Below, in pieces: positions 16,178 through 24,055 of a stretch of DNA of 29,765 bases. The stretch is from Porticoccus sp965660005 (GTDB lineage: Bacteria > Pseudomonadota > Gammaproteobacteria > Pseudomonadales > Porticoccaceae): NCBI RefSeq assembly GCF_965660005.1, contig NZ_CBFHYF010000021.1, forward strand, positions 1 through 29,765. Reading direction: 5' to 3'. The stretch's first letter is position 1. The number at the start of each line of letters is the position of its first letter. The notes below the pieces were generated by a model. That model was not told the DNA's origin. It saw only the letters and a list, made by a program, of their open reading frames with translations, and did not search any database. The position numbers were made by a program, and so were the translations under genes.

Positions 16178-16906
16178 ATGCCCGTTAGCTGGATTGTGGT
16201 GCCAGCGGCCGGGCAGGGTAGACGATTTGGCGAGATACTGCCAAAACAGTATCAGGTGATGGCGGGTAGAACGGTGATCGAACATACCCTGGAACGCCTG
16301 CTGCAGATTGATCAATCGGTTGTCGTCGTGGCGATCCATCCAGCCGATAGTCAGTGGTCACGATTGCCCGTCTTTTCGCATCCGCGAATCCGTACCGTAC
16401 ATGGTGGAAAAGAGCGCTCGGATTCCGTAAGGCTGGCATTGGAGTGCCTCCAGCGGGAGGCGCATGTGGATGACTGGGTGCTGGTGCACGATGTGGCAAG
16501 GCCCTGTGTCCGCGTCCCGGATATCAACAAGCTAATCTGCGCGGTAAAATCGCACAAGGTTGGTGGAATCCTGGCGGTACCAGTCAGTGACACAGTAAAA
16601 CAGGTAAATGATCGGGCGGGCATAACCGCAACCATCAGTCGTGCTAATTTGCGGTTGGCTCAGACGCCTCAAATTTTTCGTTATGGTTTACTCAGCTGGA
16701 GTCTAAACTCGGCACTTCGTCAGCAGTGGCAGCCGACTGATGAGGCGGCTGCAGTTGAAAAGCTTGGCCATTGCCCTCTCGTCGTTGAGGGTAGCGCTGA
16801 TAACATCAAGATTACCCGACGTGAAGATCTGGCGATCGCCGAGGCGATTATAAGATTTCAGAACGAGTTCTTGAGACAGCAATCTGGCGGTATGGAGTGG
16901 CCGTGA
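16178..16906 (+). CDS. ispD: 2-C-methyl-D-erythritol 4-phosphate cytidylyltransferase
   Basis: IspD makes CDP-methylerythritol from MEP and CTP, the third step of the MEP isoprenoid pathway. The 242-residue product begins with the nucleotide-binding signature VVPAAGQGRRFG and PKQY, then HGGKERSDSVRLAL, the conserved VLVHDVARPCV and the AQTPQIFRYGLL block. GGAG lies upstream of the ATG. The stop is one base before the ispF ATG, so the two are translated together. The product is a little longer than E. coli IspD (236). Confidence 0.97.
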   Translation: MPVSWIVVPAAGQGRRFGEILPKQYQVMAGRTVIEHTLERLLQIDQSVVVVAIHPADSQWSRLPVFSHPRIRTVHGGKERSDSVRLALECLQREAHVDDWVLVHDVARPCVRVPDINKLICAVKSHKVGGILAVPVSDTVKQVNDRAGITATISRANLRLAQTPQIFRYGLLSWSLNSALRQQWQPTDEAAAVEKLGHCPLVVEGSADNIKITRREDLAIAEAIIRFQNEFLRQQSGGMEWP

Positions 16907-16907
16907 T

Positions 16908-17402
16908 ATGAGAATAGGTCAGGGCTACGATGTTCACGCGTTTGGTACTGGTGATCATATCGTTGTAGGCGGTGTGAGAATTCCCTTTGACCGCGGATTG
17001 ATCGCGCATTCAGATGGCGATGTGCTGATTCATGCGCTGTGTGATGCTTTGCTGGGCGCTTCATCTCTTGGAGATATCGGGCGTCACTTCCCCGATTCGG
17101 ATCCCCGTTATCGCAATGCTGACAGTCGAGGGTTGCTGCGGCAGGTCGTATCACTGGTGGCAGCAAAAGGCTACCGCATGATCAATGCAGATATCACCCT
17201 TATTGCACAGGCCCCGAAAATGTCCCTGCACCTTGATGCGATGCTTGTCAATCTTGCTCAGGATCTTGAGTGTGATCGTGACCGGTTGAATATCAAGGCT
17301 ACCACCACTGAAAAACTCGGTTTCGAGGGGCGTGGCGAAGGGATTGGCTGCCAGGCGGTGGTCTTGCTTGGCACCCTCGCTACGACCACCGGCCAGAATT
17401 GA
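16908..17402 (+). CDS. ispF: 2-C-methyl-D-erythritol 2,4-cyclodiphosphate synthase
   Basis: IspF cyclises CDP-methylerythritol 2-phosphate to MEcPP with release of CMP. The 164-residue product carries the zinc-site start GYDVHAF (Asp8, His10), AHSDGDVLIHALCDALLGA, GDIGRHFPDSDP, and the C-terminal KATTTEKLGFEGRGEGI signature. It follows ispD after a single base. Length matches the family. Confidence 0.97.
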   Translation: MRIGQGYDVHAFGTGDHIVVGGVRIPFDRGLIAHSDGDVLIHALCDALLGASSLGDIGRHFPDSDPRYRNADSRGLLRQVVSLVAAKGYRMINADITLIAQAPKMSLHLDAMLVNLAQDLECDRDRLNIKATTTEKLGFEGRGEGIGCQAVVLLGTLATTTGQN

Positions 17403-17433
17403 CGGAGTCACAGAAGCAGGCACGTTTCACGGT

Positions 17434-17442
17434 TGTTATACT
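17434..17442 (+). promoter_or_regulatory. Possible extended -10 promoter for truD
   Basis: TGTTATACT contains an extended -10 (TG one base before TATACT, five of six). No good -35 is seen, which such promoters tolerate. It lies in the 104-base ispF-truD spacer, about 65 bases before the truD ATG. Confidence 0.3.
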
Positions 17443-17506
17443 TGTCTTTCAGTTGCCGGGGGTGGGCTGTAAACTTGCCGCCACCCAATCTCTGCACTGA
17501 GACAAT

Positions 17507-18526
17507 ATGAACAACCGTAATTTTTCCCTCGACTTCCCCTATGCTGTTGCCTCACCTTCTGCCAGCGCATTGTTTCGGAGCGTGCCCGAAGATTTCCAGG
17601 TGACTGAGCAACTGGGTTTTGAGTTATCGGGAGAAGGTGAGCATCTTTGTCTTTATGTGGAAAAGCGGGGCCAGAACACGCACTGGGTTGCAGCGCTGCT
17701 GGCGAAGCACTTTGGTGTTGATGGCATGGCTGTCGGCTACTGTGGCATGAAAGACCGGCATGCAGTGACCCGGCAGTGGTTCAGTGTGCATCTGCCGGGC
17801 AGGTTGCAGGAACGGTTTGAGCAGTCTCAGCCGCTGGAGGGGTGTCAGGTGCTTGCACAGCAGCGTCACCATAAGAAGTTGCGGCGGGGGCAGCATACAG
17901 GCAATCAGTTTGTTATCCGGTTGCGACGGATCGAAGGGGACATTTCCGCGCTGGAATATCGTTTGCAGCAGATTGCATCTGGTGTGCCGAATTACTTTGG
18001 AGAGCAGCGTTTTGGCCGGGCCGGGGGTAATCTTGTCGAAGCCAGTCGATTGTTGTCGATGTGGGGTGATACCCCTGTAAATGGAGGGCAGCGGGGTGGG
18101 CGCAGTCGGCAGCGGTCTCCCATCGACGGGATCTATCTGTCAGCGGCACGTGCCTACCTGTTTAACCTGGTGCTGGCTGAAAGAGTGAGATTGGAGTGCT
18201 GGCAGTCGTCATTGCCGGGAGAGATTTTCCCTGAAGGACCACTTTGGGGACGGGGGAGGAGTACCGCTCCGCCAGCAGTTCAATTGATTGAAGATCAGGT
18301 TCTTCTCCCCTGGCGTGACTGGACCAATTCACTGGAGTACAGCGGTTTTCAGCAGGAGAGAAGACCCTTGCTGTTGACCCCCGGGAGCCTGCAATACCAG
18401 TGGTCAAATCACACTGATTATATTGACCTGGAGCTGTCATTTGATTTGTCTTCCGGTTGTTTTGCCACCTCGGTATTGCGAGAGCTGGTATTGCTTAGAC
18501 CAAATTGCGGCGATGGCGCTGTTTAA
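17507..18526 (+). CDS. truD: tRNA pseudouridine(13) synthase
   Basis: TruD isomerises U13 of tRNA-Glu to pseudouridine. The 339-residue product (E. coli 349) shows FRSVPEDFQVTEQLGFELSG at the N terminus, a GQNTHWVAALLAKHFGV block, the catalytic Asp83 in GMKDRHA, and PNYFGEQRFGR of the TRUD insertion region. In many gammaproteobacteria truD is followed by surE and then pcm; here pcm starts 45 bases after the truD stop and surE is absent. Confidence 0.96.
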   Translation: MNNRNFSLDFPYAVASPSASALFRSVPEDFQVTEQLGFELSGEGEHLCLYVEKRGQNTHWVAALLAKHFGVDGMAVGYCGMKDRHAVTRQWFSVHLPGRLQERFEQSQPLEGCQVLAQQRHHKKLRRGQHTGNQFVIRLRRIEGDISALEYRLQQIASGVPNYFGEQRFGRAGGNLVEASRLLSMWGDTPVNGGQRGGRSRQRSPIDGIYLSAARAYLFNLVLAERVRLECWQSSLPGEIFPEGPLWGRGRSTAPPAVQLIEDQVLLPWRDWTNSLEYSGFQQERRPLLLTPGSLQYQWSNHTDYIDLELSFDLSSGCFATSVLRELVLLRPNCGDGAV

Positions 18527-18571
18527 GCGCTGTGGTATAGTTCAATTTTATTTTTATCCAGGGGTGATAGG

Positions 18572-19243
18572 GTGAATTCGATTGAGTTAGGTGGCATTGG
18601 AATGACCTCTCAGCGTACCCGTGAACGCCTTATACAACGACTCAAGGAACAAGGCATCTCCAATCAGAGAGTACTGGATGTGATGCGTGTGACACCCCGT
18701 CATCTGTTTCTTGACGAAGCCCTGTCGCATAGAGCCTATGAGGACACAGCATTGCCGATAGGTTACGGGCAAACCCTTTCCCAGCCCTACATCGTTGCGT
18801 TGATGACAGAATTGCTTTTATCTCTTGGACCGCGACGCAAGGTGCTTGAAATTGGTACCGGTTCCGGCTACCAGACAGCGATTCTTGCACAGTTGGTTGA
18901 TCAGGTTTACGGTGTGGAGCGCATCAAGCCGCTGATTGACAAGGCTCGAGAACGACTGCGCCTGCTTGGGCTAAGAAATGTACGTTTGTCTCACAGTGAC
19001 GGTGGCTTCGGCTGGGCGGAAAATGCACCTTACGATGGTATTCTCAGTGCGGCAGCCCCGAATCAGGTCCCCGAGGAACTGCTACATCAATTAGCCCCTG
19101 ACGGTATTCTTGTGATTCCCGTTGGTTCCGGAGAAGTTCAGGAGTTAAGAGTTATTACCCGGGAGGGGGATAGCGCAAATTTTGAAGAGCGGGTAGTCGA
19201 GCAGGTGCGGTTTGTCCCCCTGCTAAGTGGTATTAGCCGTTAA
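18572..19243 (+). CDS. pcm: Protein-L-isoaspartate O-methyltransferase
   Basis: Pcm methylates L-isoaspartyl residues in damaged proteins using S-adenosylmethionine, starting their repair. The 223-residue product has LPIGYGQTLSQPYIVALMTELL with the conserved active-site serine, the SAM-binding motif LEIGTGSGYQTAILAQL, and the terminal VRFVPLLSG. A GTG start at 18572 is chosen because AGGGG lies eight to twelve bases upstream. An ATG ten codons in (MTSQRTRERLIQRL) matches where some family members begin and is the alternative. Neighbours are truD and a DUF368 gene 14 bases downstream. Confidence 0.95.
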   Translation: MNSIELGGIGMTSQRTRERLIQRLKEQGISNQRVLDVMRVTPRHLFLDEALSHRAYEDTALPIGYGQTLSQPYIVALMTELLLSLGPRRKVLEIGTGSGYQTAILAQLVDQVYGVERIKPLIDKARERLRLLGLRNVRLSHSDGGFGWAENAPYDGILSAAAPNQVPEELLHQLAPDGILVIPVGSGEVQELRVITREGDSANFEERVVEQVRFVPLLSGISR

Positions 19244-19257
19244 TCTTTCCGGGCATT

Positions 19258-20199
19258 TTGATGGTTTTATTTAAACGCTGGCTGCTGCTCTTCTTTAAAG
19301 GTATGGCGATGGGCGCTGCAGATGTTGTACCCGGGGTCTCCGGCGGAACGATTGCTTTCATCAGCGGTATTTATGAGGATCTGCTGGATGCAATCCGCTC
19401 GATCAATATTCATGCATTGATATTACTGAAAAATGATGGCCCGGCCGCTTTTTGGCGGGCCATTAACGGTAATTTTCTGTTGGTACTGTTCAGTGGTATT
19501 TTACTCAGTATTGCTTCCTTTGCTTCTTTGGTGAGCCATCTTCTCGAGAGCCAACCTATACTGGTTTGGTCTTTTTTCTTTGGTTTGATCGTTGCTTCCA
19601 TTGTTTATATATTCCGTCAGTTGCCCCATCTGAGGTGGCAGGAATGGACATTTTTTTGGGTGGGAACCCTGGTCGCCCTTGGTATCTCAGTGGCTTCACC
19701 GGTTCAGGGGTCCACAGGTTGGCTGGTGGTATTTCTGGCGGGAACGATTGCCATCTGCGCGATGATTTTGCCGGGTGTCTCCGGTAGCTTCATTCTGCTG
19801 TTGCTGGGCATGTATCCCATCATGATTGACGCGATCAGCGATTTTCAATGGCAGATTTTATCAATTTTCATGTTGGGGTGTGTCGCGGGTCTGATGGCTT
19901 TTTCGCGATTGCTATCCTGGCTTTTGCGTCATTACCATTCCGGCACCATGGCCCTGTTGACCGGTTTTCTTCTCGGCTCCTTGTTCGTTGTCTGGCCCTG
20001 GCGTGAGACACTCGAAGTAATTATTGACAGCCGTGGGCGTGAAACAATTCTGTCTTCCCGGCTGCTGCTGCCTGCAGAATTTGCTCGTGTAACAGGTTTG
20101 GATCCAAAAACACTGATGGCAACTCTCTGTATGTTCTCAGGGTTGTTTCTGGTCCTGGCGCTGGAATATTTTGGTGGCCAGCAACGTAAGAAACTCTGA
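19258..20199 (+). CDS. DUF368 membrane protein, PopT-type undecaprenyl phosphate translocase
   Basis: The product is 313 residues and strongly hydrophobic, with about eight to nine membrane segments. It has the two internal DUF368 signatures, GAADVVPGVSGGTIAFISGIY near residue 19 and ICAMILPGVSGSFILLLLGMY near residue 164, which suggest an inverted-repeat transporter fold. Members of this family (PopT) have been shown genetically to recycle undecaprenyl phosphate, the lipid carrier of cell wall and LPS precursors, across the inner membrane. Extending that to this protein is inference. It starts 14 bases after pcm and precedes nlpD, so it likely shares their transcript. Confidence 0.88.
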   Translation: MMVLFKRWLLLFFKGMAMGAADVVPGVSGGTIAFISGIYEDLLDAIRSINIHALILLKNDGPAAFWRAINGNFLLVLFSGILLSIASFASLVSHLLESQPILVWSFFFGLIVASIVYIFRQLPHLRWQEWTFFWVGTLVALGISVASPVQGSTGWLVVFLAGTIAICAMILPGVSGSFILLLLGMYPIMIDAISDFQWQILSIFMLGCVAGLMAFSRLLSWLLRHYHSGTMALLTGFLLGSLFVVWPWRETLEVIIDSRGRETILSSRLLLPAEFARVTGLDPKTLMATLCMFSGLFLVLALEYFGGQQRKKL

Positions 20200-20232
20200 A
20201 TCAAAGAGGTGTCATAGAGGGGGGAGTGCTGT

Positions 20233-21027
20233 TTGACTTATTCGTCTTGCAAAAGCAACAAACTGCGTTTCTTTCTTTTCTGTGCCGGATTCTCATTAAT
20301 TTCGGCTTGTCAGGCGCCGCCGCCGGCTCCGGTGGACCAGCGGCCGCCGCCGCCCAGCCAGAAAATCAATTTTCATGTTGTATCACAGGACGAAACGCTT
20401 TTTGCCATAGCCTGGCGCTATGAAAAGGACCTTGAAAAACTTGCCCGCGCCAATCGTCTGTCGCCACCCTATACCATTCATCGAGGACAGAGGCTCACAC
20501 TGGATACCAATCGCCTTCCGCCGGTTGTCAGCGCTGCCCCTGCAAAGAAACAATCAGACGTTGCGATTACCACTACCCCGCCAGTGGTGGAAAAAAGTTC
20601 TTCTTCTCCGATCAAAGTGACCAAGCCAGCGCCAAGACTGCCAGAGGCATTGCCTTCAGTATGGCGCTGGCAATGGCCTGCAGAGGGACGTGTTATCCGA
20701 TATTTTAATAGTACGGATCTCTTCAAGGGGGTTGATATAGAGGGTTACTCCGGCCAGCCGGTAGTGGCCGCCGCGCCTGGCATGGTCGTTTACTCGGGCA
20801 GTGGTCTGCGTGGTTATGGTGAGCTTATTATCGTCAAGCATAGCGAGGAGTTTTTAAGTGCTTATGCCCACTCCCGACGAATTTTTGTCAAGGAGGGGCA
20901 GATGGTGAAAGGGGGCGAGAAAATTGCCGAAGTGGGTGGGGATCCCGCGAATAATAAACGGCTTTATTTTGAAATACGTCAAAAAGGTAAACCGGTAAAC
21001 CCGCTGAAATTTCTTCCCGGCAAGTGA
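20233..21027 (+). CDS. nlpD: NlpD-like LysM / degenerate LytM lipoprotein
   Basis: NlpD is an outer-membrane lipoprotein that activates the amidase AmiC during cell separation. The start is TTG 20233, the only start codon between an in-frame TAG (20215-20217) and the signal peptide, and it follows the purine-rich GAGGGGGGA. The signal peptide ends in the lipobox ISAC, with Cys26 as lipidation site. A Pro-rich linker, a LysM domain (about 45-92) and a C-terminal M23/LytM domain (about 145-262) follow. The metallopeptidase ligands are lost: GVDIEG lacks the preceding His and RLYFEIR replaces HxH. It is therefore an activator and not an enzyme, as in E. coli NlpD. rpoS is downstream, the classical arrangement. 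Confidence 0.94.
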   Translation: MTYSSCKSNKLRFFLFCAGFSLISACQAPPPAPVDQRPPPPSQKINFHVVSQDETLFAIAWRYEKDLEKLARANRLSPPYTIHRGQRLTLDTNRLPPVVSAAPAKKQSDVAITTTPPVVEKSSSSPIKVTKPAPRLPEALPSVWRWQWPAEGRVIRYFNSTDLFKGVDIEGYSGQPVVAAAPGMVVYSGSGLRGYGELIIVKHSEEFLSAYAHSRRIFVKEGQMVKGGEKIAEVGGDPANNKRLYFEIRQKGKPVNPLKFLPGK

Positions 21028-21160
21028 CTTATCGACAATAACAGATGTGCTTACTGTTTCGGTGCAACAGGAAAATAGCCTAATGAGATATAACGGGTTA
21101 ATCTAGGCTCGGAAACACATTCCCTGCGAAATGTTTCAAACGGTAAACCCGGATTGCCGT

Positions 21161-21181
21161 AATTATTGAACATGAATAATT
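21161..21181. repeat. AT-rich inverted repeat in the rpoS leader
   Basis: AATTATT (21161-21167) and AATAATT (21175-21181) are perfect reverse complements around a seven-base loop GAACATG, followed by a T run. The hairpin ends 11 bases before the rpoS Shine-Dalgarno GAGG (21193-21196). It could affect rpoS translation or act as a weak attenuator. An AT-only stem of seven pairs is weak. Confidence 0.4.
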
Positions 21182-21206
21182 TTTTGCTGTATGAGGACAC
21201 CAGATA

Positions 21207-22139
21207 GTGTCAGACGATGATGATTTTCTCGATCCTGAAGATGTCGATCAAGACGCGATTGAGGCTGAGGCAATTCCAGCTCTCAGTCAGAATAAGGAAG
21301 TGTTGGATGCGGCAAGCCTTTATCTGAAAGAGATTGGCTATGCGCCTCTTCTCTCTGCGGACGAGGAGGTTTTTTATTCCCGAGAACTTAAGAAAGGTGA
21401 TGCTGCTGCCCGTAAGAAAATGATTGAAAGTAACCTGCGTTTGGTGGTGAAAATTGCTCGTCGTTACATCAATCGGGGTCTGTCGTTGCTGGACCTTATC
21501 GAAGAGGGCAATCTCGGATTAATGCGAGCTGTTGAAAAGTTTGATCCGGAACTGGGATTCCGTTTTTCAACCTATGCCACATGGTGGATTCGCCAGGCCA
21601 TAGAACGCGGATTGATGAATCAGAGCCGTACCATTCGTTTGCCTATTCATGTGGTCAAGGAACTCAATGTTTATCTGAAGGCCTCGCGCAAACTTGCGCA
21701 GGATCTTGATCATGACCCCACTGCTGAGGAAATCGCCCGCTCGTTGGATAAAAGTGTTGATGTGGTTTCACGCATACTTCGGCTCAATGAAAAGATCACC
21801 TCTGCCGATTTGCCGATGGGCGGTGACGATAGCAGCAGGATGCTGATTGATACATTGACAGATGAGCATCCCAATGATCCTGAGGAGCTGGTTGAAGATG
21901 ATGATATCCATCATGCGCTGGCGCTGTGGCTATCTCAGCTTACAGACAAGCAGCAGGAAGTGATTGCCCGCCGCTTCGGGCTTTACGGTTATGATTCTGC
22001 AACACTCGAGGCAGTGGGTATCGAGGTGGGGTTAACCCGCGAAAGGGTTCGCCAAATCCAGGTCGAAGCTTTGCGCAGGTTGCGGGAAATTCTCAAAAAG
22101 CAAGGTATCGACAGCGCTATGTTGTTCGAAGAAAAGTGA
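21207..22139 (+). CDS. rpoS: RNA polymerase sigma factor RpoS (sigma-38)
   Basis: RpoS directs transcription in stationary phase and general stress. The 310-residue product has region 1.2 (LDAASLYLKEIGYAPLLSADEEV), the core region 2 (NLRLVVKIARRYINRGLSLLDLIEEGNLGLMRAVEKFDPELGFRFSTYATWWIRQAIER, seen in order), region 3 and region 4.2 (GLTRERVRQIQVEALRRLREIL). RpoS and not RpoD is indicated by length, the short acidic N terminus and the nlpD neighbour. The start is GTG 21207: an in-frame TGA lies 15 bases upstream (21192-21194), and GAGG is well spaced. The lead before region 1.2 is shorter than in E. coli. Confidence 0.96.
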   Translation: MSDDDDFLDPEDVDQDAIEAEAIPALSQNKEVLDAASLYLKEIGYAPLLSADEEVFYSRELKKGDAAARKKMIESNLRLVVKIARRYINRGLSLLDLIEEGNLGLMRAVEKFDPELGFRFSTYATWWIRQAIERGLMNQSRTIRLPIHVVKELNVYLKASRKLAQDLDHDPTAEEIARSLDKSVDVVSRILRLNEKITSADLPMGGDDSSRMLIDTLTDEHPNDPEELVEDDDIHHALALWLSQLTDKQQEVIARRFGLYGYDSATLEAVGIEVGLTRERVRQIQVEALRRLREILKKQGIDSAMLFEEK

Positions 22140-22198
22140 TTGCCTGTCGTGCTCATTTCAGGGGTTTCAGGCTTGTGAGTCAGGTCTTTTTCCTGTGA

Positions 22199-23017
22199 TC
22201 AGGCTGTGGTTGTTTTTTCCAGAAAGCCAAGATGTTTTTGAACCAGTTGCAGCGTTGGTTTAAACAGTTTGGGCGATGCGCAGACAATATTTCCGCTCTC
22301 CATAAATCCATCACCGCCTCTGAAGTCGCTGACCAGCCCGCCAGCTTCTTTCACCAGTAGCACGCCGGCAGCAATATCCCAGGGCTTGAGGTTCATTTCC
22401 CAGAAGGCATCGAAACGCCCTGCAGCTAGATAGGCCAGATCAAGGGAGGCTACACCGATGCGCCGGATACCTGAAGACTCCTTGGCCAGATCGGACAGGC
22501 AGGCTAGATAGGGCTCCATAAAGGCGATTGACGGCTGATTAAAGGGTATGCCTGTCGCGACCAGTGCGCCAGCAAGCCCAACCCGGCCCGACACTCGCAG
22601 GCGCTTGCCGTTGAGGAATGCGCCGTGCCCACGGCTGGCGGTAAATTCCTCAAGGCGCATCGGATCCAAAATTACACCATGTTCGAGGCGACCTTTGTGT
22701 CGACAGCCGATAGAGACTGCAAAATGCGGGATGCCATGGATAAAATTGGTCGTGCCGTCCAGCGGATCGATAATCCACTGGTAGTCGTTGTTATCGCCTT
22801 CAAGCAGTCCTGACTCTTCTCCAATAATGGTGTGATCAGGGAATGCCTTGCGGAGGTGATAGATGATTTCCTTTTCTGCGGCGTGGTCAATTTCGGTCAC
22901 AAAATCGTTGCGGCCCTTCTCGTCGATTCTGATCAGATCGACTCGCTCCGTGGCACGAGCGATCATTTCACCGGCTTTTCGTGCAGCGCGGAGGGCGATA
23001 TTGACCATGGGTTCCAT
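22199..23017 (-). CDS. suhB: Inositol-1-monophosphatase family protein SuhB
   Basis: SuhB is a Mg-dependent inositol monophosphatase-fold protein; in E. coli it also takes part in rRNA antitermination complexes. From the ATG at 23017 the product is 272 residues beginning MEPMVNIALRAARKAGEM. A longer frame exists to 23098, but its extra 27 residues are low-complexity and relatives start here. The metal-binding motifs are GEESG, the IIDPLDGTTNFIHG loop and the C-terminal WDIAAGVLLVKEAGG. It runs convergent with rpoS and divergent from trmJ, the same pairing as in Pseudomonas. The 59 bases between the rpoS and suhB stops contain only weak inverted repeats. Confidence 0.95.
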   Translation of the reverse strand: MEPMVNIALRAARKAGEMIARATERVDLIRIDEKGRNDFVTEIDHAAEKEIIYHLRKAFPDHTIIGEESGLLEGDNNDYQWIIDPLDGTTNFIHGIPHFAVSIGCRHKGRLEHGVILDPMRLEEFTASRGHGAFLNGKRLRVSGRVGLAGALVATGIPFNQPSIAFMEPYLACLSDLAKESSGIRRIGVASLDLAYLAAGRFDAFWEMNLKPWDIAAGVLLVKEAGGLVSDFRGGDGFMESGNIVCASPKLFKPTLQLVQKHLGFLEKTTTA

Positions 23018-23144
23018 CGTAAAAATTCCAGTCTGGTTGAAGCGCGGCATTGTACCAGAGAGGGATAGGGGCGGGGAGGGCAAAAGCGGTGAATTCATTT
23101 CTCCATACTGCTAGAATTCCAAGGTTCCGGCAAACAGCTGTCGG

Positions 23145-23156
23145 GTAATGCATTAC
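23145..23156. repeat. Perfect 12-base palindrome between suhB and trmJ
   Basis: GTAATGCATTAC is self-complementary and lies in the 190-base divergent spacer, 51 bases before the trmJ ATG and about 128 before suhB. It is a candidate operator, but a single short palindrome may be chance. Confidence 0.25.
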
Positions 23157-23207
23157 AGAACAGATCAGACATCAATTGTTACGACGTTGCCTGCCGGAAT
23201 CCCCCCT

Positions 23208-23978
23208 ATGAGTTTTTTTGATAGCGTGCGTATTGTGCTGGTTAATAGCACTCATCCCGGAAATATCGGCGGCGCTGCCCGCGCTATTAAAAATATGGGA
23301 TTGTCTAGGCTGTATCTTGTCGCGCCCAAGGAATTCCCTGCTGACCGGGCTGTATGGCGGGCGGCCAATGCCGTCGATGTGCTGGATAACGCAGTTGTAG
23401 TCGACAATCTTGATGATGCGCTTGTCGGTTGTGGTCTGGTGGTAGGTACCAGTGCCCGTGATCGTCGTATTCCATGGCCGTTATTGAATCCCCGTGAGTG
23501 CGGCGAACGTGTCTGGCTGGAGGCGGGACATCATGACGTGGCAATTGTCTTTGGCAGAGAGGACCGTGGACTCACCAATGATGAGCTACAGAAGTGTAAC
23601 TATCATGTACACATCCCCTCCAATCCTGAGTACAGTTCGTTGAATTTGGCCGCTGCCGTTCAGGTGTTGTGCTATGAGGTGCGCATGGCTTCACTGGCGC
23701 CAGCGCAGACTGAATTGCCCTCATCGCCCGACTGGGATATGCCTCCTGCCAGGGCAGAAGATCTCGAGTTGTACTTTCAGCATCTGGAGCAGGCACTGGT
23801 CGACCTTGGCTTCCATGATCGCGAAAACCCCCGGCAAACCATGACCCGACTGCGTCGCCTGTATGGCCGAATTCGGCTGGATGAAATGGAATTATCGATT
23901 CTGCGTGGGGTGCTGACATCCATTCAGAATGCGGTACATAGAATGAAAAAAGCCATTCAGGGAAAGAGCGATTCATAA
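23208..23978 (+). CDS. trmJ: tRNA (cytidine/uridine-2'-O-)-methyltransferase TrmJ
   Basis: TrmJ 2'-O-methylates position 32 in the anticodon loop of several tRNAs with S-adenosylmethionine. It is a SPOUT-class enzyme. From the ATG at 23208 the product is 256 residues: MSFFDSVRIVLVNSTHPGNIG, then GAARAIKNMGLSRLYLV, GTSARDRRIPWPL, IVFGREDRGLTNDEL and the knot region PSNPEYSSLNLAAAVQVLCYE. A start 60 bases upstream is possible but adds residues not seen in relatives. In Pseudomonas cysE follows trmJ; here iscR follows directly. Confidence 0.95.
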   Translation: MSFFDSVRIVLVNSTHPGNIGGAARAIKNMGLSRLYLVAPKEFPADRAVWRAANAVDVLDNAVVVDNLDDALVGCGLVVGTSARDRRIPWPLLNPRECGERVWLEAGHHDVAIVFGREDRGLTNDELQKCNYHVHIPSNPEYSSLNLAAAVQVLCYEVRMASLAPAQTELPSSPDWDMPPARAEDLELYFQHLEQALVDLGFHDRENPRQTMTRLRRLYGRIRLDEMELSILRGVLTSIQNAVHRMKKAIQGKSDS

Positions 23979-23997
23979 TGTTTTGATCTAAGATTAA

Positions 23998-24022
23998 ATA
24001 ACCTACTAAAAAGGTATGTTAT
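23998..24022. promoter_or_regulatory. IscR type-1-like box, upstream copy
   Basis: The 25-mer starts ATAACCTACTA and ends GGTATGTTAT. It matches about 17 of 25 positions of the IscR type 1 consensus (ATASYYGACTR-WWW-YAGTCRRSTAT), with weak positions in the right half. It is also part of an AAATAAC/GTTATTT inverted repeat (23996-24002 and 24018-24024). It directly abuts the better downstream box. Confidence 0.5.
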
Positions 24023-24047
24023 TTAGTTGACTAAAATACTCGGTTTT
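24023..24047. promoter_or_regulatory. IscR type-1-like box overlapping the isc promoter
   Basis: The 25-mer starts TTAGTTGACTA and ends ACTCGGTTTT. It fits the IscR type 1 consensus at about 21 of 25 positions, including GACTA, the AAA centre, TA and TC-GG. It covers the -35 element of the iscR promoter, so binding of [2Fe-2S]-IscR should repress the operon, as known in E. coli. Confidence 0.7.
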
Positions 24048-24055
24048 TACATAAT
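24027..24055 (+). promoter_or_regulatory. Sigma-70-type promoter of the isc operon
   Basis: TTGACT (24027-24032) and CATAAT (24050-24055) each match five of six consensus positions with a 17-base spacer. Transcription would start near 24062, leaving a leader of about 37 bases before the iscR ATG at 24099. The -35 lies inside an IscR box. Confidence 0.75.

Noticed and set aside
15590..16339. 249-codon minus-strand frame across ftsB and the start of ispD
   Set aside because: It overlaps two well-supported genes in antisense and its product has no recognisable domain.
22140..22198. Terminator between rpoS and suhB
   Set aside because: Only short arms (GCCTG/CAGGC with a 21-base loop; CAGG/CCTG around T5) are present, not enough to call.
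23018..23098. 27-residue N-terminal extension of suhB
   Set aside because: Low-complexity Pro/Ser/Leu sequence not seen in relatives, which start at MEPM-like sequence.
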